Assembly (NCBI RefSeq): GCF_001510895.1
Contig: NZ_LPWA01000144.1
Location: 1-32,783 of the forward strand
Direction of reading: 5' to 3'
Length of the DNA: 32,783 bases
Source: Mesorhizobium loti
GTDB taxonomy: Bacteria > Pseudomonadota > Alphaproteobacteria > Rhizobiales > Rhizobiaceae
Below the pieces are notes generated by a model. The model made no database searches. It was not told the DNA's origin and saw nothing but the letters and a program-made list of their open reading frames with translations. Position numbers and translations under genes: made by a program. Below are positions 22,533 to 31,515 of this stretch, in pieces. Position 1 is the first letter of the stretch. Each line of letters starts with the position of its first letter.

Positions 22533-24188
22533 ATGACCATTAATCTGCAAAAGCCGGACATCACCGAGCTGAAGCCACGCATCACCGTGTTCGGTGTCGG
22601 CGGCGGCGGCGGCAACGCGGTCAACAACATGATCACGGCCGGCCTGCGCGGCGTCGAGTTCGTGGTGGCCAACACCGACGCGCAGGCGCTGACCATGTCG
22701 AAGTCCGAGCGGCTGATTCAGCTCGGCGCGCATGTCACCGAGGGGCTCGGCGCCGGCTCGCAGCCGGAAGTCGGCCGCGCAGCGGCGGAAGAATGCATCG
22801 ACGAGATCATCGATCATCTCTCCAACACGCATATGTGCTTCGTCACCGCCGGCATGGGCGGCGGCACCGGCACGGGTGCCGCTCCGGTCGTTGCCCGCGC
22901 GGCGCGCGAGAAGGGCATCCTCACCGTCGGCGTCGTCACCAAGCCGTTCCATTTCGAAGGCCAGCGCCGCATGAAGACGGCCGACATGGGCATCGAGGAA
23001 CTGCAGAAATGCGTCGATACCCTGATCGTCATCCCCAACCAGAACCTGTTCCGGCTGGCCAATGACAAGACCACCTTCGCCGATGCCTTCGCCATGGCCG
23101 ACCAGGTGCTCTATTCGGGCGTCGCCTGCATCACCGACCTGATGGTCAAGGAAGGCCTGATCAATCTCGACTTCGCCGACGTCCGCTCGGTGATGCGCGA
23201 GATGGGCAAGGCGATGATGGGCACCGGCGAAGCTTCGGGCGAAGGCCGCGCGATGGCCGCGGCGGAAGCCGCCATTGCCAACCCGCTGCTCGACGAAACC
23301 TCGATGAAGGGCGCCAAGGGCCTGCTGATCTCGATCACCGGCGGCCGCGACCTCACCCTGTTCGAGGTCGACGAAGCCGCGACCCGCATCCGCGAGGAGG
23401 TCGACCAGGACGCCAACATCATCCTCGGCGCCACCTTCGACGAGGAGCTGGAAGGCGTTATCCGCGTTTCGGTGGTCGCCACCGGCATCGACAAGTCGGC
23501 GGCCGAAATCGCCGCGGCGCCGATTTCGATCCGCGCGCCGCAGAAGCCTGTCGCCCGTCCTGCGGCGCCTGCTCAGGAAAGCCGTCCCGCACCGGTTCAG
23601 CAGCAGGCCTACGAGCCGCGCGCGGTCGATCCGGTCGCCGAAGCGATCCAGCTTGCCGAGGCCAACGCCGCCGCGATGGCACAGCCGCGCCCGGCGCCGG
23701 TCGACGACTTCCGCCCGCAGAGCAAGATCTTCCAGGCCCCGCCGGCGCAGCCGCAGCCGCAGCCGGTGGTGCAGCAGCAGGTCGTGCAGCCCGCGCCGCA
23801 GCGCGAGATGCCGCAGCCGATGGCGGCGGCGCCGCAGCGCATGCCGCGCGTGGAAGACTTTCCTCCGGTCGTGAGGGCAGAAGTGGAGGCCAAGACCCGT
23901 CCCGCGGACCATGAGAACAGCGGACCGATGGGGCTGATCAAGCGGCTGACGAACGGTCTGACCCGCCGCGAGGAAGAGCCGGCCCGGCTCCAGCCGGCGC
24001 AGCCGCGCGAGCCGAAACTGCGCCAGGCGGCACCGGAAATGCGCCGCCTCGCCAGCCAGGACCCGCAGCTCTACGCGCCGCGCCGCGGCCAGCTCGACGA
24101 CCAGGGGCGGCTGACACCGCAGAGCCGCACGGTCCAGGAAGACGACCAGCTGGAGATTCCGGCATTCCTGCGCCGCCAGGCCAACTGA
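22533..24188 (+). CDS. ftsZ: Cell division GTPase FtsZ with long C-terminal linker
   Basis: A 551-residue tubulin homologue forming the Z ring. The GTP-binding domain shows FGVGGGGGNAVNNM (20-33) and the tubulin signature GGGTGTG (109-115). The catalytic T7-loop region (NLDFADV) is present. The conserved core ends near residue 320; then a linker of about 210 residues rich in Pro, Gln, Ala and Arg leads to the conserved C-terminal peptide EIPAFLRRQ that binds FtsA and other partners. E. coli FtsZ is 383 residues, so the extra length is all linker, as is usual in rhizobia. The ribosome-binding site is GGACGGAGA just upstream. Confidence 0.98.
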   Translation: MTINLQKPDITELKPRITVFGVGGGGGNAVNNMITAGLRGVEFVVANTDAQALTMSKSERLIQLGAHVTEGLGAGSQPEVGRAAAEECIDEIIDHLSNTHMCFVTAGMGGGTGTGAAPVVARAAREKGILTVGVVTKPFHFEGQRRMKTADMGIEELQKCVDTLIVIPNQNLFRLANDKTTFADAFAMADQVLYSGVACITDLMVKEGLINLDFADVRSVMREMGKAMMGTGEASGEGRAMAAAEAAIANPLLDETSMKGAKGLLISITGGRDLTLFEVDEAATRIREEVDQDANIILGATFDEELEGVIRVSVVATGIDKSAAEIAAAPISIRAPQKPVARPAAPAQESRPAPVQQQAYEPRAVDPVAEAIQLAEANAAAMAQPRPAPVDDFRPQSKIFQAPPAQPQPQPVVQQQVVQPAPQREMPQPMAAAPQRMPRVEDFPPVVRAEVEAKTRPADHENSGPMGLIKRLTNGLTRREEEPARLQPAQPREPKLRQAAPEMRRLASQDPQLYAPRRGQLDDQGRLTPQSRTVQEDDQLEIPAFLRRQAN

Positions 24189-24203
24189 TCGATCCGGCAG
24201 GTT

Positions 24204-24236
24204 GCTGATCGTTGATACAGCGTACCGCTGATCGTT
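24204..24236 (+). repeat. Direct repeat of 10 nt after ftsZ
   Basis: GCTGATCGTT occurs at 24204-24213 and again at 24227-24236, start to start 23 nt, just after the ftsZ stop and next to the AT-rich patch. A regulator-binding pair is possible; a binding protein is not known. Confidence 0.5.
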
Positions 24237-24256
24237 AACGATATATAACGGTTGTT

Positions 24257-24286
24257 AACAGGCAGACGAGAGATCGTCTGCCTGTT
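24257..24286 (+). terminator. Strong GNRA-looped hairpin after ftsZ, probable transcript 3' end
   Basis: AACAGGCAGACGA (24257-24269) and TCGTCTGCCTGTT (24274-24286) pair perfectly over 13 bp around a GAGA tetraloop, a stable GNRA type. There is no long T-tract, which is common for rhizobial terminators. It would end the ftsZ message or protect its 3' end. Confidence 0.6.
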
Positions 24287-24568
24287 GGCGTTAGAAATTG
24301 TTGTAAAACAGGACGTTACGGGTGTTTCTTCGTTCTGGATTGCGGTTACACAGGGTAAGAAACCGTGATTTGGAGTCTCTCGGAGGGGCCATTATCTTCG
24401 CCTCGGACTAAAGTCGGTTTGCCGGGATTCGGGGAGTTGGCCCTGCCTGCCGATCATTTCAGAGCCGCATGCCTTGTTCATTTTGCCGCATTTTACGCGG
24501 ACGCAGATGATCCATCTGGCTGGAAATGCTCAAGAGGCTGACAAAGCGGACGCTGGCAGTTAGGGCTT

Positions 24569-25516
24569 ATGGGGTTTGTCTTGCACGACTATCAGACGAC
24601 AGTTAAAGCGCGCGTGACGTTGACCGGTACGGGCGTGCATAGCGGCAAGCCCGTCACCGTTCATTTCCTGCCCGCCGATGCCGACACCGGCATCGTGTTC
24701 CACCTTTCGAATGGCGGCGAGGGCCGCGAGTTCCGCGCGCTGGTCTCCGAAGTCGGCGCCACCGACCTTTGCACCATGCTCGGCGATCCGGCCGGCGAGC
24801 ACATCGGAACCGTCGAGCACCTGATGGCGACGGTGTTCGGGCTTGGCATCGACAACCTGATCATCGAGATCGACGGTTCGGAAGTTCCCATTCTCGACGG
24901 CAGCGCGATGGCCTTCGTCGAGGCCTTCGACCAGGCCGGCATCGAGACGCTGGCGGTCAAGCGCCGCTATATCCGCGTAGTCAAGCCGGTCCGCATCGAA
25001 GCGGGCGCCTCCTGGGCGGAGTTCCGTCCCTATGATGGCACGCGATTCGAGGTCGAGATCGATTTCGAGAGCCCGGCGATCGGCCGCCAGCTCTTTGCCT
25101 CCGACATCAACCCCGACATCTTCCGCCGCGACATCGCGCGGGCCCGCACCTTCGGTTTCATGAAGGATGTCGAGCGGCTGTGGGCCGCCGGCTACGCGCT
25201 CGGCTCGTCGCTGGAGAACTCGCTGGTCATCGGCGACGACAACCGGGTCATCAATGTCGGCGGGCTGCGCTATCCCAACGAGTTCGCCCGCCACAAGACG
25301 CTCGACGCCATGGGCGATCTGGCGCTGGCCGGCGCGCGCTTCATCGGCTGCTTCCGCTCCTATCGCGGCGGTCACCGGATGAATGCGGCGGCGCTCCGCC
25401 GCCTGCTGTCCGACCGCACCGCCTTCGAGATCGTCGAGACGCGGCGCCGCGAACGTGGCCGCGTCGCCGAGATGATCGCCGTCAGCGGGCCGGTCTACGC
25501 ACCCTGGGTGATCTGA
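24569..25516 (+). CDS. lpxC: UDP-3-O-acyl-N-acetylglucosamine deacetylase LpxC
   Basis: A 315-residue zinc deacetylase, the committed step of lipid A synthesis in the cytoplasm. Zinc ligands are H84 (VEHLMA), H242 and D246 (HKTLDAMGD); H269 (GGHRMN) is the general acid. The spacing 242-246-269 equals that of the E. coli enzyme (238-242-265). The N-terminal GTGVHSGKPV block and the RARTFGF motif are present. The start is ATG 24569. Position after ftsZ is the same as in E. coli, so the coupling of wall and outer-membrane synthesis genes is conserved. The C-terminus lacks the E. coli extension that contains FtsH degradation signals in a recognisable form. Confidence 0.97.
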   Translation: MGFVLHDYQTTVKARVTLTGTGVHSGKPVTVHFLPADADTGIVFHLSNGGEGREFRALVSEVGATDLCTMLGDPAGEHIGTVEHLMATVFGLGIDNLIIEIDGSEVPILDGSAMAFVEAFDQAGIETLAVKRRYIRVVKPVRIEAGASWAEFRPYDGTRFEVEIDFESPAIGRQLFASDINPDIFRRDIARARTFGFMKDVERLWAAGYALGSSLENSLVIGDDNRVINVGGLRYPNEFARHKTLDAMGDLALAGARFIGCFRSYRGGHRMNAAALRRLLSDRTAFEIVETRRRERGRVAEMIAVSGPVYAPWVI

Positions 25517-25547
25517 TTCTTAACGATTTTCTGGCTTGGTAGCGAAG

Positions 25548-25573
25548 CTTGTGTTGCACAGGTGCATCACAAG
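25548..25573 (+). terminator. Hairpin after lpxC, possible terminator
   Basis: CTTGTGTTGCA (25548-25558) and TGCATCACAAG (25563-25573) pair with a single mismatch around a CAGG loop, 31 nt after the lpxC stop. No T-tract follows. Confidence 0.45.
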
Positions 25574-25662
25574 TCCCTGAAATTATGCAGGTGTGAGCAC
25601 GACGCCAAACCGCCACAAAAATGTGCGATTGGCCGGACATAGCGTTGCCGGGCAAGGGGATA

Positions 25663-26586
25663 ATGGTTTATGGGTGCGGCCCGGACCGAAACGACGCCGA
25701 AAGGGCGGAATCCAAACATGTTTTTTCGCGAGTTGGTCAATCGGTAGCGCCGCGTCGGGCCGCCCTGCTGGCGCTGTCGGTGGTTGCTCCCGCGCTCGTG
25801 CTGTCGGCCTGCATGTCGTCCGAGAAGGATGTCAACCTGGCGACCTATGTCGACCAGACCGAGCCGGCCGACGTTCTTTACAACCAGGGCCTGGCCAACA
25901 TGAATGCCGGCCGCCTCGATGAGGCGAGCAAGAAGTTCGACGCCGTCGACCGCCAGCACCCCTATTCGGAATTCGCCCGCAAATCGATGGTGATGGGCGC
26001 CTTCGCCGACTATCGCGCCGGCAAGTATGACGAGGCGATCGGCTCCGCCAAACGCTATCTGACGCTCTATCCGTCGACCGACGATGCCGCTTACGCCCAG
26101 TACATCATCGGCTTGAGCTACTACCGGCAGATCAAGGACGTCACCCAGGACCAGAAGGAAGCGCGCCAGACCGTGCAGACCATGCAGGACCTGGTGACGC
26201 GCTGGCCGAATTCCGAATATGTCGACGACGCCAAGGACAAGATCCGCTTTGCCACCGACCAGCTCGCCGGCAAGGAGATGCAGATCGGCCGCTACTATCT
26301 CGAACGGCGCGAATATATCGCCGCCGTCAAGCGCTTCCGCACGGTGGTCGAGAATTACTCCGCCACCCGCCATGTCGAGGAGGCGCTGGCGCGCCTGACC
26401 GAGAGCTACTACGCGATGGGTCTGACCTCGGAGGCGCAGACGGCCGCGGCGGTGCTCGGCACCAACTATCCGGACAGCCAGTGGTACAAGGATTCCTACA
26501 AGCTCCTGCAGAGCAACGGGCTTGAACCGCGTGAAAATGCCGGGTCGTGGATCTCCAAGGCCGGGAAGCTGATCACCGGCGCCTGA
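25663..26586 (+). CDS. bamD: Outer membrane assembly lipoprotein BamD
   Basis: An essential TPR-like lipoprotein of the BAM complex, which inserts beta-barrel proteins in the outer membrane. A hydrophobic segment (AALLALSVVAPALVLSAC) ends in a lipobox with the lipidated Cys, followed by TPR-type helices over about 220 residues (YNQGLANMNAGRLDEASKKF and similar). The start is uncertain. In the frame as given, ATG 25663 (with AAGGGGA upstream) leaves an odd hydrophilic n-region of about 30 residues. An ATG at 25718-25720 followed by six T residues is out of frame, but seven T would give MFFSRVGQSVAPRRAAL, a normal signal-peptide start, with GGGCGGA as ribosome-binding site. I suspect a missing T at 25721-25726. 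Confidence 0.9.
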   Translation: MVYGCGPDRNDAERAESKHVFSRVGQSVAPRRAALLALSVVAPALVLSACMSSEKDVNLATYVDQTEPADVLYNQGLANMNAGRLDEASKKFDAVDRQHPYSEFARKSMVMGAFADYRAGKYDEAIGSAKRYLTLYPSTDDAAYAQYIIGLSYYRQIKDVTQDQKEARQTVQTMQDLVTRWPNSEYVDDAKDKIRFATDQLAGKEMQIGRYYLERREYIAAVKRFRTVVENYSATRHVEEALARLTESYYAMGLTSEAQTAAAVLGTNYPDSQWYKDSYKLLQSNGLEPRENAGSWISKAGKLITGA

Positions 26587-26594
26587 CACCTCTG

Positions 26595-28268
26595 ATGCTG
26601 TCCAGACTGTCGATCCGCGATATCGTCCTGATCGAGAAGCTGGACATCGACTTCCTGCCTGGACTTTCGGTGCTGACCGGTGAGACCGGCGCCGGCAAAT
26701 CCATTCTGCTCGATGCGTTGTCGCTGGCGCTTGGCGCACGCGGCGACGCCTCGCTTGTCCGCCACGGCGCGGCACAGGGCCAGGTCATCGCGGTGTTCGA
26801 CGTGCCGCGCAACCATCCCGCGCGCGCGCTGCTCGCCGACAACGACATCGAGGATGACGGCGACATTATCCTGCGCCGGGTGCAAACGGCCGACGGCCGC
26901 ACCCGCGTCTTCGTCAACGACCAGCCGTCAAGCGTCACCCTTATGCGCGACGTCGGCCGCGCGCTGGTCGAGATCCACGGCCAGCATGATGAGCGGGCTC
27001 TGGTCGATCCCGGCGCGCACCGCGAATTGCTGGACAGTTTCGGTGGTCATCTCGGCGCCGTGCGCGGCGCAAGCGAGGCCTGGCGCTATTGGCGGGGCTG
27101 CGAGCAGGAACTCTCCAGGCATCGCGCCAAGGTAGAAGCGGCGGCGCGCGAGGCCGATTATCTCAGGGCCTCTGTCGCCGAACTGGCGAAGCTCGATCCG
27201 CAGCCAGGCGAGGAGACCGAACTCGCGGAATTGCGCGCCCAGATGATGCGCGCCGAAAAGATCGCGTCCGAGATCCACGACGCGCAGGACGTGCTGTCGG
27301 GGCCGTCTTCGCCATTGCCGCAACTCGCCAGCCTGTTGCGGCGGCTGCAGCGCAAGTCGGGCGAGGTGCCGGGCCTGCTCGACGACGTGGTGAAGTCGCT
27401 CGACGAGGCGATGATCTCGCTCGACGCGGCGCAGTCCGGCGTGGAATTGGCGCTTCGCGCCACCGAATACGATCCGCAGCGCCTGGAAAAGGCGGAGGAG
27501 CGGCTGTTCTCGCTGCGAGCGGCCTCGCGCAAGCACAATGTCGCGGTCGACGATCTGGCGCAGTTGCGCGACACGATGGCGGCCGATCTTGCCGACCTCG
27601 ATGCCGGCGAGGAGCGGCTGCATGGGCTTGAGAAGCAGGCGGCCGCGGCGCGCGAGGCTTACGACATTTCCGCGGCGCAGCTTTCGTCGCTCCGGCATGC
27701 CGCCGCGGCCGGGCTGACCAAGGCGGTGATGGCGGAGCTGCCGGCGCTCAAGCTCGAGCGCGCCGAGTTCATCGTCGAGATGGTGAGCGATGGCGAAAGC
27801 CGCATGGAAGAGGGCATCGATCAGGTCGAATTCTGGGTGCGCACGAACCCCGGTACTCGGCCTGGGCCAATGATGAAGGTCGCTTCAGGCGGCGAGCTGT
27901 CGCGCTTCCTCCTGGCGCTGAAAGTGGCGCTGGCCGATCGCGGCTCGGCGCCGACCCTGGTCTTCGACGAGATTGACACCGGCGTCGGCGGCGCGGTGGC
28001 GGACGCCATTGGCCAACGGTTGGCCAGGTTGTCGAAGCGGGTCCAGGTGCTTTCGGTCACGCATGCGCCGCAAGTGGCGGCCCGCGCAGCCACGCATTTC
28101 CTGATTTCCAAGTCCGGCGGCAAGGACCGCGTCGCCACTGGCATTGCCGAGATGGATCGCGCCGCGCGCCAGGAAGAGATCGCGCGCATGTTGGCCGGCG
28201 CCACCATCACCGACGAGGCGCGCGCGGCGGCCGATCGGCTGCTGCGCGAAAACACGGCCGCCGCTTAA
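26595..28268 (+). CDS. recN: DNA repair protein RecN
   Basis: A 557-residue SMC-like ATPase in double-strand break repair. It has the N-terminal half of an ABC head with Walker A GETGAGKS (29-36), a coiled-coil region (about 155-370), and the C-terminal half with the ABC signature VASGGELSRFLLALK, Walker B TLVFDEIDTGVGG and the H-loop VTHAPQVAA. The ATG at 26595 lies 8 nt after the bamD stop and gives the standard MLSRLSIRDIVLIE start; the open frame reaching back into bamD is spurious. No LexA box is evident in the 8-nt spacing, so it is expressed with bamD. Its TAA stop lies in the first arm of a palindromic repeat. Confidence 0.96.
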   Translation: MLSRLSIRDIVLIEKLDIDFLPGLSVLTGETGAGKSILLDALSLALGARGDASLVRHGAAQGQVIAVFDVPRNHPARALLADNDIEDDGDIILRRVQTADGRTRVFVNDQPSSVTLMRDVGRALVEIHGQHDERALVDPGAHRELLDSFGGHLGAVRGASEAWRYWRGCEQELSRHRAKVEAAAREADYLRASVAELAKLDPQPGEETELAELRAQMMRAEKIASEIHDAQDVLSGPSSPLPQLASLLRRLQRKSGEVPGLLDDVVKSLDEAMISLDAAQSGVELALRATEYDPQRLEKAEERLFSLRAASRKHNVAVDDLAQLRDTMAADLADLDAGEERLHGLEKQAAAAREAYDISAAQLSSLRHAAAAGLTKAVMAELPALKLERAEFIVEMVSDGESRMEEGIDQVEFWVRTNPGTRPGPMMKVASGGELSRFLLALKVALADRGSAPTLVFDEIDTGVGGAVADAIGQRLARLSKRVQVLSVTHAPQVAARAATHFLISKSGGKDRVATGIAEMDRAARQEEIARMLAGATITDEARAAADRLLRENTAAA

Positions 28269-28368
28269 AGCGCGTCGCGTTGAAACGGAATCAGGCGACG
28301 CGCTTTAAGCCTTTGTTTGATGCATGTCGTTGTCCCAGAACCGCTGCACACTTCTGGGCGACATGCAT
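28263..28368 (+). repeat. RIME-like bipartite palindromic element, copy 1
   Basis: The first palindrome has perfect 16-bp arms GCTTAAAGCGCGTCGC (28263-28278) and its complement (28295-28310) around a 16-nt loop. The second has ATGCATGTCG (28320-28329), a TTGT bulge, CCCAGAA (28334-28340), an 11-nt loop, TTCTGGG and CGACATGCAT (28352-28368). Size and two-palindrome plan match the rhizobial RIME intergenic elements as recalled. The rest of the gap to ligA, 28369-28531, shows only a weak TATAGT (28497-28502). Confidence 0.85.
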
Positions 28369-28531
28369 TAGGCTGTGGCGATATTTCGGGTGACACTGCC
28401 AAGGGGCGGCTTCCTATCTGAGTCAGCAGATGGCTGCATCTTCCTGTTCAGCAATGATTTCTGCGCGAGCCGACTCCCCCATGCCGAATCCTGATTTATA
28501 GTGGCCCGCCATAATTCGAGGATCGCGCTTC

Positions 28532-30738
28532 ATGTCGGAAAAATCAGTCGAATCGCTGAGCGAAAGCGAGGCCGCGGATGAGCTGAAGCGATTGGCGGCG
28601 GAGATCGCCGAACACGACCGGCGCTACCATACGGAGGATGCGCCGACGATCTCGGACGCCGAGTATGATGCACTGGCGCGGCGCAACCTTGCCATCGAAG
28701 AGCGGTTTCCCGATCTCGTGCGCGAGGATTCGCCGTCGCGCCGGGTCGCGCGCCGCCGGCGGAAGGCTTTGCCAAGGTGCGTCACGCCGTGCCGATGCTC
28801 AGCCTCGCCAAGGCCTATACCGACCAGGATGTGGCGGACTTCATCGAACGCGGCCGGCGCTTCTTCGACCGAGACAAGGATCTCGACATCGCCTTCACCG
28901 CCGAGCCGAAGATCGATGGGCTGTCGGCCTCGCTGCGCTATGAGAACGGTGTGTTCGTGCAGGGCGCGACGCGCGGCGACGGCGCGGTCGGCGAAGACAT
29001 CACCGCCAATCTGAAGACGATTGCCGATATCCCGAAGACGCTGAAAGGCTCGGGCTGGCCGGACATCATCGAAATCCGCGGCGAGGTCTACATGACCTAT
29101 GCCGAATTCGAGGCGCTAAAGCAGCGCTCGGCGGCTGTCGGCGGTCAGGACTACGTCAATCCGCGCAACACGGCGGCCGGGTCGCTGCGCCAGAAGGACC
29201 CTGCAGTCACCGCCAGCCGCAACCTGAAATTCTTTGCCTATGCCTGGGGCTATACGACGGCGGATCCCGCGCCGACACAGTATGATTCGGTGCAAAAATT
29301 TGCCGAGTGGGGTTTCAAGGTCAGCCCACTGATGGTGCGTGCGAAGTCGATCGGGGAACTGATTTCGCAGTATCACCAGATCGAGGAGCAGCGTTCCTCG
29401 CTCGGCTACGATATCGACGGCGTCGTCTACAAGGTCGACCAGTTGGAACTGCAGCGCCGCTGGGGTTTTGTGACCGGTGAACCGCGCTGGGCGGTCGCCC
29501 ACAAATTCCCGGCCGAGCAGGCGATGACGACGGTCGAGAGGATCGACATCCAGGTCGGCCGCACCGGCACGCTGGCGCCGGTTGCGCGGCTTGCGCCGGT
29601 AACGGTCGGCGGCGTGGTGGTCGAGAACGTCACGCTGCACAACGAAGATTATATCAAAGGCTTCGACAGCAACGGCCAGCCGATCCGCGACGGCATCGAC
29701 GTGCGCATCGGCGATACGGTGGTGATCCAGCGGGCAGGGGACGTCATCCCGCAGATCGTCAGCGTCGTCATCGACAAACGGCCGGCCAATGCTGTGCCTT
29801 ACGAATTCCCGCACACCTGTCCGGTCTGCGGCTCGCCGGCGACGCGCGAAATCAACGAGAAGACCGGCAAGGAGGATTCGCGCCGCCGCTGCACCGGCGA
29901 GCTGATCTGCCCGGCGCAGGCGGTGGAAGGGTTGCGCCATTTCGTGTCGCGCGGCGCGCTCGATATCGAGGGCCTCGGTGCGGAAAACATCGACCTGTTC
30001 TTCAATGCCGGGCTTGTCAAGACGGCCGCCGACATCTTCACGCTCAAGGATCGTCGACCGGCCGTCACCAAGGCGCTGGCCGAGCGGCGCGAGGAGCAGG
30101 CGAGACTGCGCGAGGAGGCATCGGGCAAGACGCGCAAGAATGTGCGCAGCGTCGAGGAGCGCAACTACGAAGGGCTCGACAAGCTGTTTGCGGCCATCGA
30201 TGCGCGGCGCGAGCCGGAGCTCGACCGCTTTATCTTCGCCCTCGGCATCCGCCATATCGGCGAGACGACGGCTGCGGTGCTGGCCCGCCAGTTCTCGACC
30301 ATCGAGGAGCTCATCCGCGTCGGCAAGGAGACGGCGAAGGCGGAGGATCCGCACACCGTGTTTCCGTCGATCAACGGCATAGGCGACACGGTGATCGGCG
30401 CGCTGCGCGATTTCTTCGGCAATGAGCGCAACGACGACGTGCTCGACGCGCTGCTCGCGCAAGTCCGTCCGAAGCCATATGTCGTCGAGATATCGGCTGG
30501 CAGCGAAGTCTCCGGCAAGACGGTGGTGTTCACCGGCACGCTGGAAAAGATGACGCGCTCCGAGGCCAAGGCGATGGCGGAACGCCTGGGCGCCAAGGTC
30601 GCGGGCTCGGTTTCGGCCAAGACCGATCTGGTGGTGGCGGGACCAGGCGCCGGCTCCAAGCTCAAGACGGCGGCCGACCTCGGCATCGAGGTGATCGACG
30701 AGGACACCTGGCTGCAGCGCATCGGCCGGGGCGGCTGA
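28532..30738 (+). CDS. ligA: NAD-dependent DNA ligase LigA, frameshifted in this sequence
   Basis: LigA seals nicks in DNA using NAD+ and is essential in bacteria. The frame is normal from ATG 28532 to Val72 (28745-28747), covering the Ia domain (ISDAEYDAL). It then shifts: the expected GAPPAEGFAKVRHAVPMLSL continues one frame over. Adding one G at 28748 (GTCGCG to GTCGGCG) restores a 735-residue protein. Downstream, the adenylated lysine K127 (EPKIDGLS), the OB fold, the four-cysteine zinc finger starting CPVCG (about 430-460), helix-hairpin-helix repeats and a C-terminal BRCT domain (about 655-735) are all intact to TGA 30736-30738. A sequencing error is favoured. The stop overlaps the next ATG by one base. 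Confidence 0.95.
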
Positions 30739-31424
30739 TGGCCGGCACGTTCAACGGTTTTGGACAGAAGGCCATCCCGTTCCTGAAGGCGCTCGACTTC
30801 CACCAGAGCCGCGAGTGGTTCCAGGAAAACCGCGATCTTTACCAGAGCGAGTTGCACGAGCCGTTCTGCGATCTCGTCGAGACCCTGAGCGAGCGTTTCG
30901 AGGCGGCAAAGCTCGGTTTGCGCGGCGACCGCAAGAAGTCGCTGTTCCGCATCAACCGCGACGTGCGCTTCTCCAAGGACAAGCGGCCCTATAACCGACA
31001 TCTGTCGGCCATTCTGTCGCCGGACGGCAGCAAGATGTCGCAAGGCGTCTTCTATGTGCATATCGGGCTCGAGCGCTGCTTTGCCGGCGTCGCCTGGTGG
31101 CAGCCGGCGCCGGAGCTGCTGCAGGCGATGCGCAAGGCGATCGCGACGAAGCCAGCGGCGTTTCGGGCCATGGTGACGGCGCTCAAGAAGGGCGGTCTGG
31201 CGCTCGATTCGGAAGACCGCCTGAAGCGTCCGCCACGCGGCTTCGAGGATGTCAGCGAAGACGATCTCGCCCAGGCGGTGCGCAACCGGCATTTCGTGGT
31301 TCGGCACGAGATCGATGCAGCGGGAATCCACACCACAGCGCTGGTCGACGAACTCGTCGATTTCACCTTGCGCGCCAAGCCGGTGCTCGACTGGGGCAGG
31401 GCGATCCAGGGCAAGATCGGATGA
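30738..31424 (+). CDS. DUF2461 family protein
   Basis: A 228-residue soluble protein of the DUF2461 (TIGR02453) family, function unknown. Typical blocks are FNGFGQKAIPFLKALDFHQSREWFQENRDLY near the start, FRINRDVRFSKDKRPYNRHLSAILSP in the middle, GVFYVHIG and a C-terminal VVRHEIDAAG. Conserved Arg, Lys and Trp residues are many, but no known catalytic motif is evident. The ATG overlaps the ligA stop (TGATG), so it is translationally coupled to ligA, and both lie between two copies of the palindromic element. A role linked to DNA ends or repair is only a guess from the neighbour. Confidence 0.9.
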   Translation: MAGTFNGFGQKAIPFLKALDFHQSREWFQENRDLYQSELHEPFCDLVETLSERFEAAKLGLRGDRKKSLFRINRDVRFSKDKRPYNRHLSAILSPDGSKMSQGVFYVHIGLERCFAGVAWWQPAPELLQAMRKAIATKPAAFRAMVTALKKGGLALDSEDRLKRPPRGFEDVSEDDLAQAVRNRHFVVRHEIDAAGIHTTALVDELVDFTLRAKPVLDWGRAIQGKIG

Positions 31425-31515
31425 CCGGAAATTCGTTACGCGATCAGTTCCGCTGATCATTGGGTCAAGCGAATTGGTGTGACAAGCAAGGCGACGCTCC
31501 CTACATCAAGCCGCC

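Larger units (their letters stand above)
24189..24568. other. ftsZ-lpxC intergenic region
   Basis: This 380-nt gap holds a pair of direct repeats, an AT-rich patch (24233-24258, CGTTAACG then ATATATAACG) and a strong 13-bp hairpin. No protein frame with a ribosome-binding site is evident. A promoter for lpxC is expected, but no clear -35/-10 pair stands out. Confidence 0.5.

Noticed and set aside
24235..24258. CtrA-binding site from two TTAA motifs after ftsZ
   Set aside because: The motifs are 16 nt apart, not the 7 nt of the CtrA consensus.
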